12,463 nt of DNA from Trueperella sp. (GCA_012727825.1 JAAYGH010000351.1:1-12463), one strand, 5' to 3'; positions 1-6,736 are shown, counted from the stretch's first letter. The notes: generated by a model not told the origin, from the letters alone. A program made the numbers and translations.

Positions 1-1
1 A

Positions 2-43
2 ATCGACGTCGTCCACGAGGTCGCATTAAAGGAGCATCGATGA
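2..43 (+). CDS. C-terminal tail of an unidentified upstream gene (partial)
   Basis: Only 13 codons and a stop lie in the window (tail reads IDVVHEVALKEHR). The frame has a coding-like third-base pattern. Its TGA at 41-43 overlaps the moeA ATG at 40-42 in the ATGA arrangement usual for translationally coupled bacterial genes. The other two forward frames read less like protein. The fragment is too short to name, and I do not recognise the tail. The overlap suggests it is the gene just before moeA in the same operon, so a cofactor-synthesis gene is possible but unproven. Confidence 0.45.
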   Translation: MDVVHEVALKEHR

Positions 44-1278
44 CCCCCGAAGAGTACCGCCAACACATGTTCGCGCACCTGACCCACACCAAGCTCGACA
101 CCGAAACCGTGTCACTTGCTGACGGGCTCGGACGCACGCTCGCCGTTGACGCGGTGGCGAAGCTAGCCGTACCGCCCTTCGACAATTCGGCCATGGACGG
201 CTTCGCCGTTCGGCTCGAGGATTTCACCAGCGAGGGCCCGCGGCGGTTCGCGGTTATTCAAGAGGTGGCGGCTGGCGACGTTGGCGCAGAGCGCACACTC
301 AACGCCGACGACGCTGACCTTCCCCTCGCCGCACGAATCATGACCGGCGCGCCAATGCCCCAATGGGCTGACGCCGTCGTCAAAGTCGAAGACACGGATG
401 CGCCACGAGGAGCGTCGAAGATGCCGCGCCACGTGAACATCACCGTCACCCCGAAACCACATGCGAACGTACGGTTTGCCGGCGAAGATCTCCCCGCGGG
501 CACGCGCGTGATCGAAGCGGGCACGGTGCTGACGCCGCGAGCGCTTTCAGCGCTCGCTTCGATTGGATACGGCAAGGTGCAGGTGGCGCGCAAGCCACGT
601 GTGGCGATCCTTGCCACGGGTTCCGAGCTCGCTCCTCCGGGAGAGATGCCCGGACCGGGAATGATTCCGGATTCGAACTCAACGTTGCTCGCGTTGCTCG
701 TGCGGGAGGCCGGTGGAGAGCCGGCGATTGTACGGTCGGTGGCGGACACGGCCGAGGACTTCGGCCGTGCACTACCCGCGGATGCAGATCTCATCGTCAC
801 CTCGGGCGGGGTGTCGATGGGTGCCTTCGATCCCGTCAAAGAATACGGCCTCGCACACGATTGGACCTTCGAGGCAGTCGCAATGCAGCCGGGCAAACCC
901 CAGGGACATGGCATGGCCGGTGATGTCCCACTTATCGCACTGCCCGGTAACCCCGTCTCGGTGGCGGTGTCGTTCCGCCTCTTCGTACGCCCATTCTTGG
1001 CGCGCCTGCTCGGCCAGCCGGAAGACCTCGTCGATTCCGCGCCAGATTGCCCAATTGCACGCGCCGGCGCGGCATGGTCAACTCCGAACGGACGCCGTCA
1101 ATTCATCCCTGCAAAGCTGGTAAGGCAAGCCGATGGGGACGTCGTCGTTCCTGTGCACGAATACGGATCAGGCTCGCACCTCGTCGCGACCATGCATGCG
1201 GCGGATGTTCTCGGCGTCGTTGACGCCGACGTCGACGAGGTAAGGGAAGGCACCCTCGTCAAAGTCATAGATTTCTAG
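40..1278 (+). CDS. moeA: Molybdopterin molybdenumtransferase MoeA
   Basis: MoeA inserts molybdate into adenylylated molybdopterin, the last step that makes active molybdenum cofactor in the cytoplasm. The protein has 412 residues, the normal length. Family marks in order: PPFDNSAMDGFAV at 45-57, TGAPMP at 102-107, VRFAGEDLPAG at 144-154, then the MoCF-binding fold with ATGSEL at 192-197, DSNSTLL at 211-217, TSGGVSMGAFD at 254-264 and LPGNPVSVAVSF at 301-312, and a C-terminal domain IV. The start is fixed by AAAGGAG at 28-34, five bases before the ATG, and by the ATGA overlap with the gene before it. It converges on mogA, with ten bases between the stop codons and no obvious terminator hairpin, so the two transcripts probably overlap at their 3' ends. 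Confidence 0.96.
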   Translation: MTPEEYRQHMFAHLTHTKLDTETVSLADGLGRTLAVDAVAKLAVPPFDNSAMDGFAVRLEDFTSEGPRRFAVIQEVAAGDVGAERTLNADDADLPLAARIMTGAPMPQWADAVVKVEDTDAPRGASKMPRHVNITVTPKPHANVRFAGEDLPAGTRVIEAGTVLTPRALSALASIGYGKVQVARKPRVAILATGSELAPPGEMPGPGMIPDSNSTLLALLVREAGGEPAIVRSVADTAEDFGRALPADADLIVTSGGVSMGAFDPVKEYGLAHDWTFEAVAMQPGKPQGHGMAGDVPLIALPGNPVSVAVSFRLFVRPFLARLLGQPEDLVDSAPDCPIARAGAAWSTPNGRRQFIPAKLVRQADGDVVVPVHEYGSGSHLVATMHAADVLGVVDADVDEVREGTLVKVIDF

Positions 1279-1288
1279 CGGCGAGCTC

Positions 1289-1780
1289 TCAGTGATCGGC
1301 GCCGCGCATCTGTTTAGCCGCGTGCGGCAGGATGGGGATGATGACTTCCATGCCATCTTCCACTGCGCTGACCGAGCCGGCGAGGTTGATGATGAGCGTG
1401 CGATTCTTGCCACCCACCATGACGCCCGCGCGGCCGCGCGACAGTAACGCGCCGGGTACACCCTTTTGGACACCCTTGAAACGGATCGCCTCGGCAATGC
1501 CGGGAATCTCGAAACGCAGGAGCGGATCCATCGCGCGTGCCGTGTAATCTTGCGGCGTGATACCGGTACCACCCGTGGTGATGACGACGTCGATTTCCTC
1601 GTAGGCAACGTTTTGGATGGCTTCGGCGATGGCACGGACGTCGTCGTGAACAACAGCCGTTTCCAGCACTTGAACACCTGCCTCCTCGAGGAGCCGTACG
1701 GCGGTGGGGCCCGAGATGTCCTCGCGCTCACCGAGTGAGGCACGATCCGAGACGGTCACAACTGCAGCTTTGATATTCAT
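1289..1780 (-). CDS. mogA: Molybdopterin adenylyltransferase, MogA/MoaB family
   Basis: This enzyme adenylylates molybdopterin and so prepares the substrate for MoeA. The 163 residues match the single-domain family. Visible motifs are TVSDRASLGE at 9-18 with DISGP at 21-25, the MPT-binding TTGGTGITPQD at 68-78, and EIPGIAEAIR at 91-100 (the family has P-G-x-x-E-x-x-R). The chain ends soon after the last helix, as in MoaB/MogA proteins. MogA and MoaB proteins cannot be told apart safely here, so the symbol is a best guess. Only a weak GGAA precedes the ATG. A good promoter ends seven bases before the start, so translation is probably leaderless. The gene converges with moeA and diverges from modA. 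Confidence 0.93.
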   Translation of the reverse strand: MNIKAAVVTVSDRASLGEREDISGPTAVRLLEEAGVQVLETAVVHDDVRAIAEAIQNVAYEEIDVVITTGGTGITPQDYTARAMDPLLRFEIPGIAEAIRFKGVQKGVPGALLSRGRAGVMVGGKNRTLIINLAGSVSAVEDGMEVIIPILPHAAKQMRGADH

Positions 1781-1786
1781 GTTTCC

Positions 1787-1814
1787 AGCATAAATCCGGT
1801 AATGAAATAGTCAA
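1787..1814 (-). promoter_or_regulatory. Promoter of mogA, predicted leaderless
   Basis: On the minus strand TTGACT (1814-1809) is followed by a 16-base spacer and TATGCT (1792-1787). Six bases, GGAAAC, separate the -10 from the ATG, so the expected transcription start is the A of the start codon at 1780. This fits the leaderless genes common in actinobacteria. The match to the sigma-70 consensus is good, but the start site is predicted and not measured. Confidence 0.65.
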
Positions 1815-2011
1815 GATTTTCTCAAATTGTGGACGGGCTCTCTTTTTTACATGCGAGTTACGTTACCGCCAAGGCACGGCCGGGGGTGGGAAATAAGGAT
1901 AGGGTCAAGGCACGCTTCGGCAGAGCGTAAGCTGCCGTGACACGTCCTATCACTGAGAATGGCAACAGCTCGGTGGCGCCTAGGGACTTACGTTGCACAC
2001 AGGAGAATACG
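1815..2011. other. Divergent mogA-modA intergenic region
   Basis: Together with the mogA promoter this makes a 231-base divergent spacer. I see no convincing -35/-10 pair for modA. A TAGGGT at 1900-1905 is only a weak -10 candidate. TTACGTTAC (1858-1866) and TTACGTTGC (1988-1996) are near-identical nine-base words, the second lying just ahead of the modA ribosome site. They could be regulator sites, but they do not resemble the E. coli ModE operator. An ORF frame runs through 1937-2011 into modA but lacks support as coding sequence. Confidence 0.4.
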
Positions 2012-2797
2012 ATGAAGATCCGCACCATTGCGGTGGTCAGCGCGGTGGCACTTGCCGTGTCACTCGGAGCGTGCTCCGATGACGACGCCGCTTCCGACCG
2101 AACCTCCGGGGCTGATACCAGCGGCGCGACCAGTGAGCTGACCGTTTTTGCCGCCGCCTCGCTCAACACCGCCTTCCCGGAGATTGCGGAGGAGGTTTTC
2201 GCCAAGGACTATCCAAACGTGGAGGTCACCTTCGCATTCGAGGGATCATCCTCCCTTGTGGAGAAGATGCGGTCCGGCGCCGCCGCCGACGTCTTTGCAT
2301 CTGCCAACGAAGCAAATATGGACAAGGCCGTGGAATCTAACCTCGTCACCGAGCCCACCGAACTCACAAAGAACACGCTGCGACTGATCGTTCCCGCGGG
2401 CAATCCCGCGGGCGTCACAGACCTCGAGTCAGCCAACCAATCAAACTTCGTGATCTGCGCACCTCAAGTACCCTGCGGTGCGGTCAGCGCTGACCTAGCC
2501 TCGGCCCAGGGCATGGAGTTCACACCCGTGTCCGAGGAGCAGTCCGCAACAGATGTTCGCACCAAGGTTGAAACCGGCGAGGCTGATGCAGGCCTCGTCT
2601 ACCTCACCGACGCGATGCTCGCAGCCGACGCCGTGGATATCGTCGATGTGGACGGCATCACCGATGTTGGCACCATGTACATGATCGCCACCCTCAACGA
2701 TGCGTCACATCCGGACGTGGCGCAGGCGTTCATCGACGCCGTCATGTCCGACGCCGGCCAAGACATCATGGGCACATATGGATTCGGCAACAACTAA
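2012..2797 (+). CDS. modA: Molybdate ABC transporter substrate-binding lipoprotein ModA
   Basis: ModA captures molybdate (or tungstate) outside the membrane and hands it to the ModBC transporter. The 261 residues start with a lipoprotein signal: MKIR, a hydrophobic stretch and LGAC, with the lipid-carrying cysteine at residue 21, then an acidic and Ser/Thr-rich linker to about residue 45. Family signs are TVFAAASL, FEGSSSLVEKMRSGAAADVFASA, ICAPQVPCGAV and DAGLVYLTD, placed as in ModA proteins. The start at 2012 is preferred over an in-frame ATG at 1937 because AGGAG at 2001-2005 stands six bases before it and because only this start puts the signal peptide at the N-terminus. The permease-ATPase gene follows after 78 bases on the same strand, so the two are likely cotranscribed. 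Confidence 0.94.
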   Translation: MKIRTIAVVSAVALAVSLGACSDDDAASDRTSGADTSGATSELTVFAAASLNTAFPEIAEEVFAKDYPNVEVTFAFEGSSSLVEKMRSGAAADVFASANEANMDKAVESNLVTEPTELTKNTLRLIVPAGNPAGVTDLESANQSNFVICAPQVPCGAVSADLASAQGMEFTPVSEEQSATDVRTKVETGEADAGLVYLTDAMLAADAVDIVDVDGITDVGTMYMIATLNDASHPDVAQAFIDAVMSDAGQDIMGTYGFGNN

Positions 2798-2875
2798 ACT
2801 CTCACTGTCTGATGATTTTGGAAAACTTGGACGCCCCGTCGTCCTGACCCACCCGCACGCGACTGATCGGCCGAT

Positions 2876-4795
2876 ATGTTGACAAATCTTCGCGGTATTC
2901 CGTCCTGGTTCTGGTTACCCGCACTACTTGCGATGTTGGCGCTGACCTTGCCGCTGGTCGGTATGGCCTGGCGGGTACCGTGGGCAGACCTCAGCACAAT
3001 ACTCAGTTCGGAATCTTCGATGGACGCCCTGTGGCTGTCCCTAAGAACCTGCCTCCTCGCCACCGCGATCTGTCTCGTTATTGGTACACCACTCGCGCTG
3101 ATCTTTGCCCGAGCGGCTGAGTCCCCGGATCGCCCCCGCTGGCTGACCCCGGTTCGCACCCTCGTGCTGGTTCCCCTCGTCATGCCGCCAGTCGTGGCTG
3201 GCTTGGCACTCTTGACGACCTTCGGACGCCGCGGGGTGTTTGGTCCAACTCTCGATGCATTTAGCATCCAGATTCCATTTACCACGATCGCCGTGGTGCT
3301 CGCCCAGATTTTCGTGTCCTTGCCCTACCTCGTCATGACGGTCGAGACCGCTGCGAAAGCTGCCGGTTCCGACCTGGAGCACGCCGCGCGCGGCCTTGGC
3401 GCCACTCGTTGGATTCAGTTTTCGCGCATTACACTGCCACTTCTTGGGCCATCGATCGCATCAGGGGCCGCACTGACGTTCGCGCGCTCACTTGGCGAGT
3501 TCGGCGCCACCATTACCTTCGCCGGTTCCATGCAAGGCACCACGCGCACGCTTCCCCTCGAGGTGTATCTGCAGCGCGAACAGGATCCCGGCGCAGCGAT
3601 CGCGCTCTCCCTCGTCCTTATTCTCATCGCGGTGGTCCTCACCGGGCTCACAACCTTCCTCGAGGCGCGCAATATGCGGCGCTTTGACTCGGTTTCTGTT
3701 CCCAATAACGACGACGGCATGGGGGCTCTCCGTAGCAGTGCGACGGCTCATCGATTCGAGGATGCTGCGCCCTTCTCGCTCAGTGCACGCGTTCCGGAGC
3801 GCCAGGTTGCTTACGAGCTTGAGGGCCGGGCCGGAGAGACGCTCGCGATCATCGGGCCGAATGGCTCGGGTAAATCCACCGGTATTCGGCTGTTGGCTGG
3901 CGACATTTCCGCCCCTCAATCACGCGTGGACGTACCGGACACAGTGGGATTTCTCGACCAGACTCCGTCACTATTTCCACACATGTCCGTCCTCGATAAT
4001 GTGGCGTTTGGGCCGCGATGCAACGGGGTACCGAAAGACGAGGCGCGGATGAGGGCGGAGAAGGAACTGGCTAGCGTTGGGCTGACGCAGCACGCCCATA
4101 AGGCGCCGTGGCAACTGTCGGGCGGCCAGGCACAGCGGGTGGCGCTCGCGCGCGCGCTGGCGGTTGATCCGCAGTTGCTGTTGCTCGACGAGCCATTTGC
4201 GGCATTGGATACGGCGTCAACCTCCTTGTTGCGTTCCCTCATCGCGGGGCGCATCAAAGGTCTGACGACGGTGCTCGTGACCCATGACCTTATTGACGTC
4301 CTCATTCTGGCTGACCGGGTGGCTGTGCTCGAGGAGGGGCGTCTTGCTGCGGTGGACGACATGGAGTTGATCTTGGCTTCACCCGCATCGCAGTTTGTGG
4401 CCGACTTTGCCGGATTGAACATGCAATTCGGGCGGGTCCTCGACGGCGCGCTAGTCTTGGACGGTTCCGACCTTCGCGTTCACGGCGCACTCGCCGATGT
4501 TTCCGAGGGCGACCGCGCGGCAGCCGTCTTCGATCCACGGGCCGTGTCATTGCGCACCGAGTCCGGTCAGAGCTCGATTCGCAATGTGTTGTCAGGCACT
4601 GTCGTGTCGATTGAAGCGAGTGCGGCTGGGGTAGATGTCCGAATCGATGTGGGCTCACATTCGCCCATCCGTGCAACCATTACCAGTGCCGCTGCCGCCG
4701 AGCTTAGAACCACGGTCGGAATGCAGTTATGGACTGAAGTGAAGGCGATGCAGGTCCGCATCATTCCGATTTCTTCCCGTCATGTCAGTGTTTAG
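2876..4795 (+). CDS. modBC: Fused molybdate ABC transporter permease-ATPase (ModB-ModC)
   Basis: One 639-residue chain carries both transporter parts. Residues 1-265 are a ModB-type permease with about five or six membrane helices, an EAA-type loop (EHAARGLGATRWIQFSRITLP, 168-188) and the ModB mark ARSLGEFGATITFAG (203-217). A linker of about 30 residues leads to the ATPase: Walker A GPNGSGKST (327-335), Q-loop Gln362, signature LSGGQAQRVALARAL (414-428), Walker B LLLLDEPF (434-441) and switch His470. A TOBE-like molybdate-binding tail covers about 565-635. The stretch from Walker A lysine to the Q-loop is only 29 residues, against about 46 in E. coli ModC as I recall it. No Shine-Dalgarno is clear before the ATG, and an in-frame TGA at 2864-2866 limits the start. 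Translation may depend on ribosomes finishing modA. Confidence 0.92.
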   Translation: MLTNLRGIPSWFWLPALLAMLALTLPLVGMAWRVPWADLSTILSSESSMDALWLSLRTCLLATAICLVIGTPLALIFARAAESPDRPRWLTPVRTLVLVPLVMPPVVAGLALLTTFGRRGVFGPTLDAFSIQIPFTTIAVVLAQIFVSLPYLVMTVETAAKAAGSDLEHAARGLGATRWIQFSRITLPLLGPSIASGAALTFARSLGEFGATITFAGSMQGTTRTLPLEVYLQREQDPGAAIALSLVLILIAVVLTGLTTFLEARNMRRFDSVSVPNNDDGMGALRSSATAHRFEDAAPFSLSARVPERQVAYELEGRAGETLAIIGPNGSGKSTGIRLLAGDISAPQSRVDVPDTVGFLDQTPSLFPHMSVLDNVAFGPRCNGVPKDEARMRAEKELASVGLTQHAHKAPWQLSGGQAQRVALARALAVDPQLLLLDEPFAALDTASTSLLRSLIAGRIKGLTTVLVTHDLIDVLILADRVAVLEEGRLAAVDDMELILASPASQFVADFAGLNMQFGRVLDGALVLDGSDLRVHGALADVSEGDRAAAVFDPRAVSLRTESGQSSIRNVLSGTVVSIEASAAGVDVRIDVGSHSPIRATITSAAAAELRTTVGMQLWTEVKAMQVRIIPISSRHVSV

Positions 4796-5011
4796 CCATG
4801 TTATTAATCCGAGCCGAAAACGACTAGGGCTGTGCGCAATTCCCACGGTGGCGATCAATGGTTGAAGAATTCACAGGTGCGCAACCGTGAAACTGTTTTC
4901 ATATTTCCTGCCGGACTGTGGGATACGAAACAGGTCTTTCCGCGCAGTTCCAACAAATTCGCGCTCGGTGAAAGCGCCGAAAAATGTTACAACGTTGCAC
5001 CTGCCGGGCGT
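4796..5011. other. Intergenic spacer after modBC
   Basis: No gene is supported here. A ten-base inverted repeat with one mismatch (CACGGTGGCG 4844-4853 and CGCAACCGTG 4880-4889) is separated by 26 bases and followed by AAACTGTTTTC. It could be a weak terminator of the modBC transcript, but the loop is long. The eight-base word GTGCGCAA occurs at 4832-4839 and again at 4878-4885. CAACGTTG (4990-4997) is a perfect palindrome just ahead of the next promoter. Confidence 0.3.
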
Positions 5012-5017
5012 TATATT
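5012..5017 (+). promoter_or_regulatory. Putative -10 element (TATATT) of the GlsB-like gene
   Basis: TATATT lies inside the ten-base word TTATATTAGG (5011-5020), which occurs again before the transporter gene at 7078-7087. No strong -35 is seen at 16-18 bases; GTTACA at 4986-4991 is 20 bases away. If this -10 is used, the RNA would start near 5024 and have a leader of about 68 bases carrying a stem-loop. Confidence 0.4.
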
Positions 5018-5030
5018 AGGCGCCAGTGAC

Positions 5031-5060
5031 ACAGCGATGCGGGAAAACTCGCAGCGCTGT
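5031..5060 (+). promoter_or_regulatory. Stem-loop in the 5' leader of the GlsB-like gene
   Basis: ACAGCGATGCG (5031-5041) can pair with CGCAGCGCTGT (5050-5060) around an eight-base loop, GGAAAACT. Ten of eleven positions match. No T-run follows, so it does not look like a terminator. It ends 31 bases before the start codon and leaves the ribosome site free, so an mRNA-stabilising or protein-binding role is possible. Confidence 0.4.
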
Positions 5061-5091
5061 ACAAACGAAGATCGAAGGAGGGCTCACTACG

Positions 5092-5358
5092 ATGTTTAAC
5101 ATTATTGGAACGATTATTTTTGGCGCGATTATTGGTTTTCTCGCTAAGTTCATCCGCAAGGACGGCCACAAGGTGTCAACTTTGGCGACCGTTGGACTCG
5201 GTGTGGCCGGCGTCGTCGTTGGCAACTTGATCCTGCAGCTGTTCGGCTACCCGGCTGACACCGCTGGTATCGATTGGATCCGCTGGGTCGTCGTGACGAT
5301 CGTGGCAATCGTCTTCATCGGTATTTACATTGGCATGTCTGGTCGTAAGCGCGTGTAG
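5092..5358 (+). CDS. GlsB/YeaQ/YmgE family small membrane protein
   Basis: The 88-residue protein fits the family once called transglycosylase-associated. Three hydrophobic segments are visible (about 2-21, 31-51 and 63-81). The family pattern is G-x-I-I-G-x-L-A-x-x-I in helix 1 and a glycine/valine-rich helix 2 (GLGVAGVVVGNLI, 35-47). It should lie in the cytoplasmic membrane. Relatives are often stress-induced, but their biochemical role is not settled. A longer in-frame ORF begins at 5026, but AAGGAGGG at 5075-5082, nine bases before the 5092 ATG, selects the shorter form. The gene appears to be a single transcription unit, with its own leader hairpin upstream and a strong terminator 21 bases after the stop. 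Confidence 0.88.
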   Translation: MFNIIGTIIFGAIIGFLAKFIRKDGHKVSTLATVGLGVAGVVVGNLILQLFGYPADTAGIDWIRWVVVTIVAIVFIGIYIGMSGRKRV

Positions 5359-5379
5359 GAGCGACTAACTACACAACGC

Positions 5380-5409
5380 AAGGGCGGAGGGTTCACACCC
5401 TCCGCCCTT
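5380..5409 (+). terminator. Strong intrinsic terminator after the GlsB-like gene
   Basis: A perfect 13-base-pair stem (AAGGGCGGAGGGT at 5380-5392 with ACCCTCCGCCCTT at 5397-5409) closes a four-base TCAC loop. The right arm ends in TTT, followed by ACTTTGGCTTTTG. The near-symmetric A/T ends mean it could also stop minus-strand transcription coming from the oxidoreductase gene. Confidence 0.9.
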
Positions 5410-5523
5410 TACTTTGGCTTTTGCCTATCCGATCGACACTGGCTAGCCGAATTAGCGCGTGAGCGCCGCGCACACATTCAGGAACCGCGCCTCATCTCGG
5501 GACACTAGACGCTGGGGGTAGGG

Positions 5524-5554
5524 ATCAGGTAGAAGCAGAGGGTTCGAACCTGAT
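5524..5554. repeat. Inverted repeat just after the oxidoreductase gene
   Basis: ATCAGGT (5524-5530) and ACCTGAT (5548-5554) are perfect inverse copies around a 17-base loop, and the ten-base palindrome GGTTCGAACC (5541-5550) overlaps the right arm. On the minus strand the hairpin starts six bases past the oxidoreductase stop codon. It lacks a T-run, so if it ends transcription it is a weak site. The remaining 5411-5559 spacer shows no gene. Confidence 0.35.
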
Positions 5555-5559
5555 TCGCT

Positions 5560-6228
5560 TCAGAGGCGGGCGAAGGCTTCGCCGATCGGTTCCCCGCCGT
5601 CCACGAACTCGATCTGTCGGCCAATCGTGTTGGAGATGGCCAGCGCTGCCTGGATCGCTGCGGCCACGTTGGCACGGGAGGTGTTCCGAGAGACGTCCAC
5701 ATCGAAGCCGTCTGCGATGCCACCGACCTTGATCTTGCCGGAGGGCTCCTGCGTGGTGAGAATTCCGGGACCCAGGATCGTCCATGTCAGTTTCGACTGA
5801 CGCAGGTATTCGTCAGCGGCACCCTTGGCCTCGGCGTAGGCAAAGAACGGATCGTCCTCCGGGACGCCGTGATTCACGCTGGCACCCTGATAGGACACCA
5901 TGACGTAGCGCTTCACACCGGCTCGTTCGGCTGCTTCCATAGAGCGGATGGCCGCATCCCGGTCCACCGCGTAGGTCCGTTCCGGGTCGCCGCCGCCGGC
6001 TCCGGCGGACCAGACGATTGAGTCCTGCCCGGCAAAGGCATGGGCCAGCTCTTCCGTCGAGGCGTTCTCCACATCCAGCACCAGTGCACTCGCCCCTGCC
6101 GCCTCCACCTCTGCGATGTGGTCCGGATTGCGGATGAGCGACGTCACTTCATGGCCCTCAGCCACCAACAAGGGCGCCGCCAGCAATGCCACCTTGCCAT
6201 GTCCGCCAACTATCAAATGCTTCGCCAT
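5560..6228 (-). CDS. NAD(P)-binding atypical SDR-family oxidoreductase
   Basis: A 222-residue single-domain Rossmann protein, close in layout to the YwnB/NmrA-like atypical SDR group. GGHGKVA (8-14) is the dinucleotide-binding glycine motif. Arg33 at the end of strand 2 suggests NADP(H). LDVEN at 51-55 and SAGAGGGDPERTYAVDRDAAI (74-94) follow the family, and YAEAKGAADEYLR (131-143) carries the usual lysine, with a Ser-Tyr pair at 112-113. The substrate is unknown; relatives range from quinone reductases to redox-sensing regulators. The ATG at 6228 is chosen over one at 6270 because AAGGAGA stands seven bases upstream and the 14 extra residues would precede the first strand. The gene is monocistronic and convergent with the GlsB-like gene. 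Confidence 0.87.
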   Translation of the reverse strand: MAKHLIVGGHGKVALLAAPLLVAEGHEVTSLIRNPDHIAEVEAAGASALVLDVENASTEELAHAFAGQDSIVWSAGAGGGDPERTYAVDRDAAIRSMEAAERAGVKRYVMVSYQGASVNHGVPEDDPFFAYAEAKGAADEYLRQSKLTWTILGPGILTTQEPSGKIKVGGIADGFDVDVSRNTSRANVAAAIQAALAISNTIGRQIEFVDGGEPIGEAFARL

Positions 6229-6249
6229 AGAACGTCTCCTTGAGCTTGG

Positions 6250-6305
6250 GGTCGGGGTAGTCCTATCCACTGTTCCACCTGCCCGACCAGAAACCCAGCG
6301 GGTTT
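6250..6305 (-). promoter_or_regulatory. Inverted repeats in the oxidoreductase promoter/leader
   Basis: Two dyads lie just before the oxidoreductase gene. GGTCGGG (6250-6256) and CCCGACC (6282-6288) flank 25 bases that would include the promoter or leader. AAACCC-AGC-GGGTTT (6291-6305) is a compact, perfect 15-base operator-like repeat. I could not find a convincing -35/-10 pair; GGATAG near 6267 on the minus strand is a weak candidate. These elements fit regulation by a dimeric repressor, but no binding protein is encoded nearby. Confidence 0.3.
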
Positions 6306-6408
6306 GGCTCGCGGCGCACTATCGCATCAGTGCCATGAACGGCGCATTTTTGGCCATTATGTTCATGGGAGCAGGCCAGGTGGGAGTCGTGTTTTCCTCG
6401 CGCAACTT

Positions 6409-6437
6409 TTGACGTTACACCTGGATTTCGCTTGATT
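6409..6437 (+). promoter_or_regulatory. Weak candidate promoter for the structured intergenic segment
   Basis: TTGACG (6409-6414), a 17-base spacer and TTGATT (6432-6437). The -35 is good and the -10 poor. A transcript would start near 6444, directly before the stem-loop series, with no good start codon and ribosome site behind it. Confidence 0.25.
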
Positions 6438-6457
6438 GAGGAGGGTGTCAGAGGGAG

Positions 6458-6638
6458 AAAACTTAGGATGCGCACCACCCGGCCTCCGTCGGCCTGGGAA
6501 AAGTTTTGGGCGTGAAAGAGGCGGGCGACCATCCACGCAATCAGGTCGCCCGCCTCAGGCAGACACACGGGCCGTTGTGAGAAGAATGCACAATTTTCTT
6601 CTCCAGCCTGTGTGTCACGTTTTTCAGCATCACACACA
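6458..6638. ncRNA. Candidate structured RNA: chain of four stem-loops
   Basis: Four hairpins follow each other. (1) AAAACTT 6458-6464 with AAGTTTT 6501-6507, enclosing CCCGGCC 6478-6484 with GGCCTGGG 6491-6498 (one bulged T). (2) GAGGCGGGCGACC 6518-6530 with its exact inverse 6544-6556, 13 pairs around a 13-base loop. (3) GAGAAGAA 6579-6586 with TTCTTCTC 6596-6603. (4) TGTGTGT 6609-6615 with ACACACA 6632-6638. GTGTGTC at 6610-6616 can also pair with GACACAC at 6562-6568, which would exclude hairpin 4 and enclose hairpin 3. On the minus strand hairpin 2 is followed by TTTC. I do not recognise a known RNA family, and the strand is undecided. Confidence 0.35.
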
Positions 6639-6698
6639 CGAAAGGTAAATCTACAAGGGATCTTCCTTTGCGATATCTCTAGTATGCACACCGACCCT

Positions 6699-6736
6699 TA
6701 GATATCTATTGATTCAGTCTGGGAATTGTCTGGGAA
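6699..6736. promoter_or_regulatory. Palindrome and helical-turn direct repeat (possible operator)
   Basis: TAGATATCTA (6699-6708) is a perfect ten-base palindrome, and its core GATATC also occurs at 6672-6677. Directly after it GTCTGGGAA is repeated at 6717-6725 and 6728-6736, with starts 11 bases apart, about one turn of the helix. This spacing suits two protein subunits binding the same DNA face. No regulator is known for it. Confidence 0.35.

Noticed and set aside
258..914. Long antisense ORF within moeA (218 codons)
   Set aside because: It is an expected product of GC-rich codon bias opposite a well-supported gene. The same applies to antisense frames under modBC, the transporter and the kinase.
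1937..2011. Longer start for modA
   Set aside because: It would put 25 polar residues before the lipoprotein signal peptide, and a proper ribosome site stands before the 2012 ATG instead.
5537..5555. tRNA-like T-arm signature GGTTCGAACC
   Set aside because: The five-base T-stem does not pair in tRNA register, and no acceptor arm complementary to the following bases exists upstream. It is a plain palindrome within an inverted repeat.
6577..6593. Crp/GlxR-type site TGTGA...GCACA for the cNMP-like kinase story
   Set aside because: The half-sites are seven bases apart and not the usual six, and the second half deviates; no other site in the window fits better.
6263..6691. Minus-strand ORF of 142 codons in the long gap
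   Set aside because: It runs through perfect stem-loops, has many Cys, His and Arg residues without a pattern, and lacks a good ribosome site and a recognisable domain.
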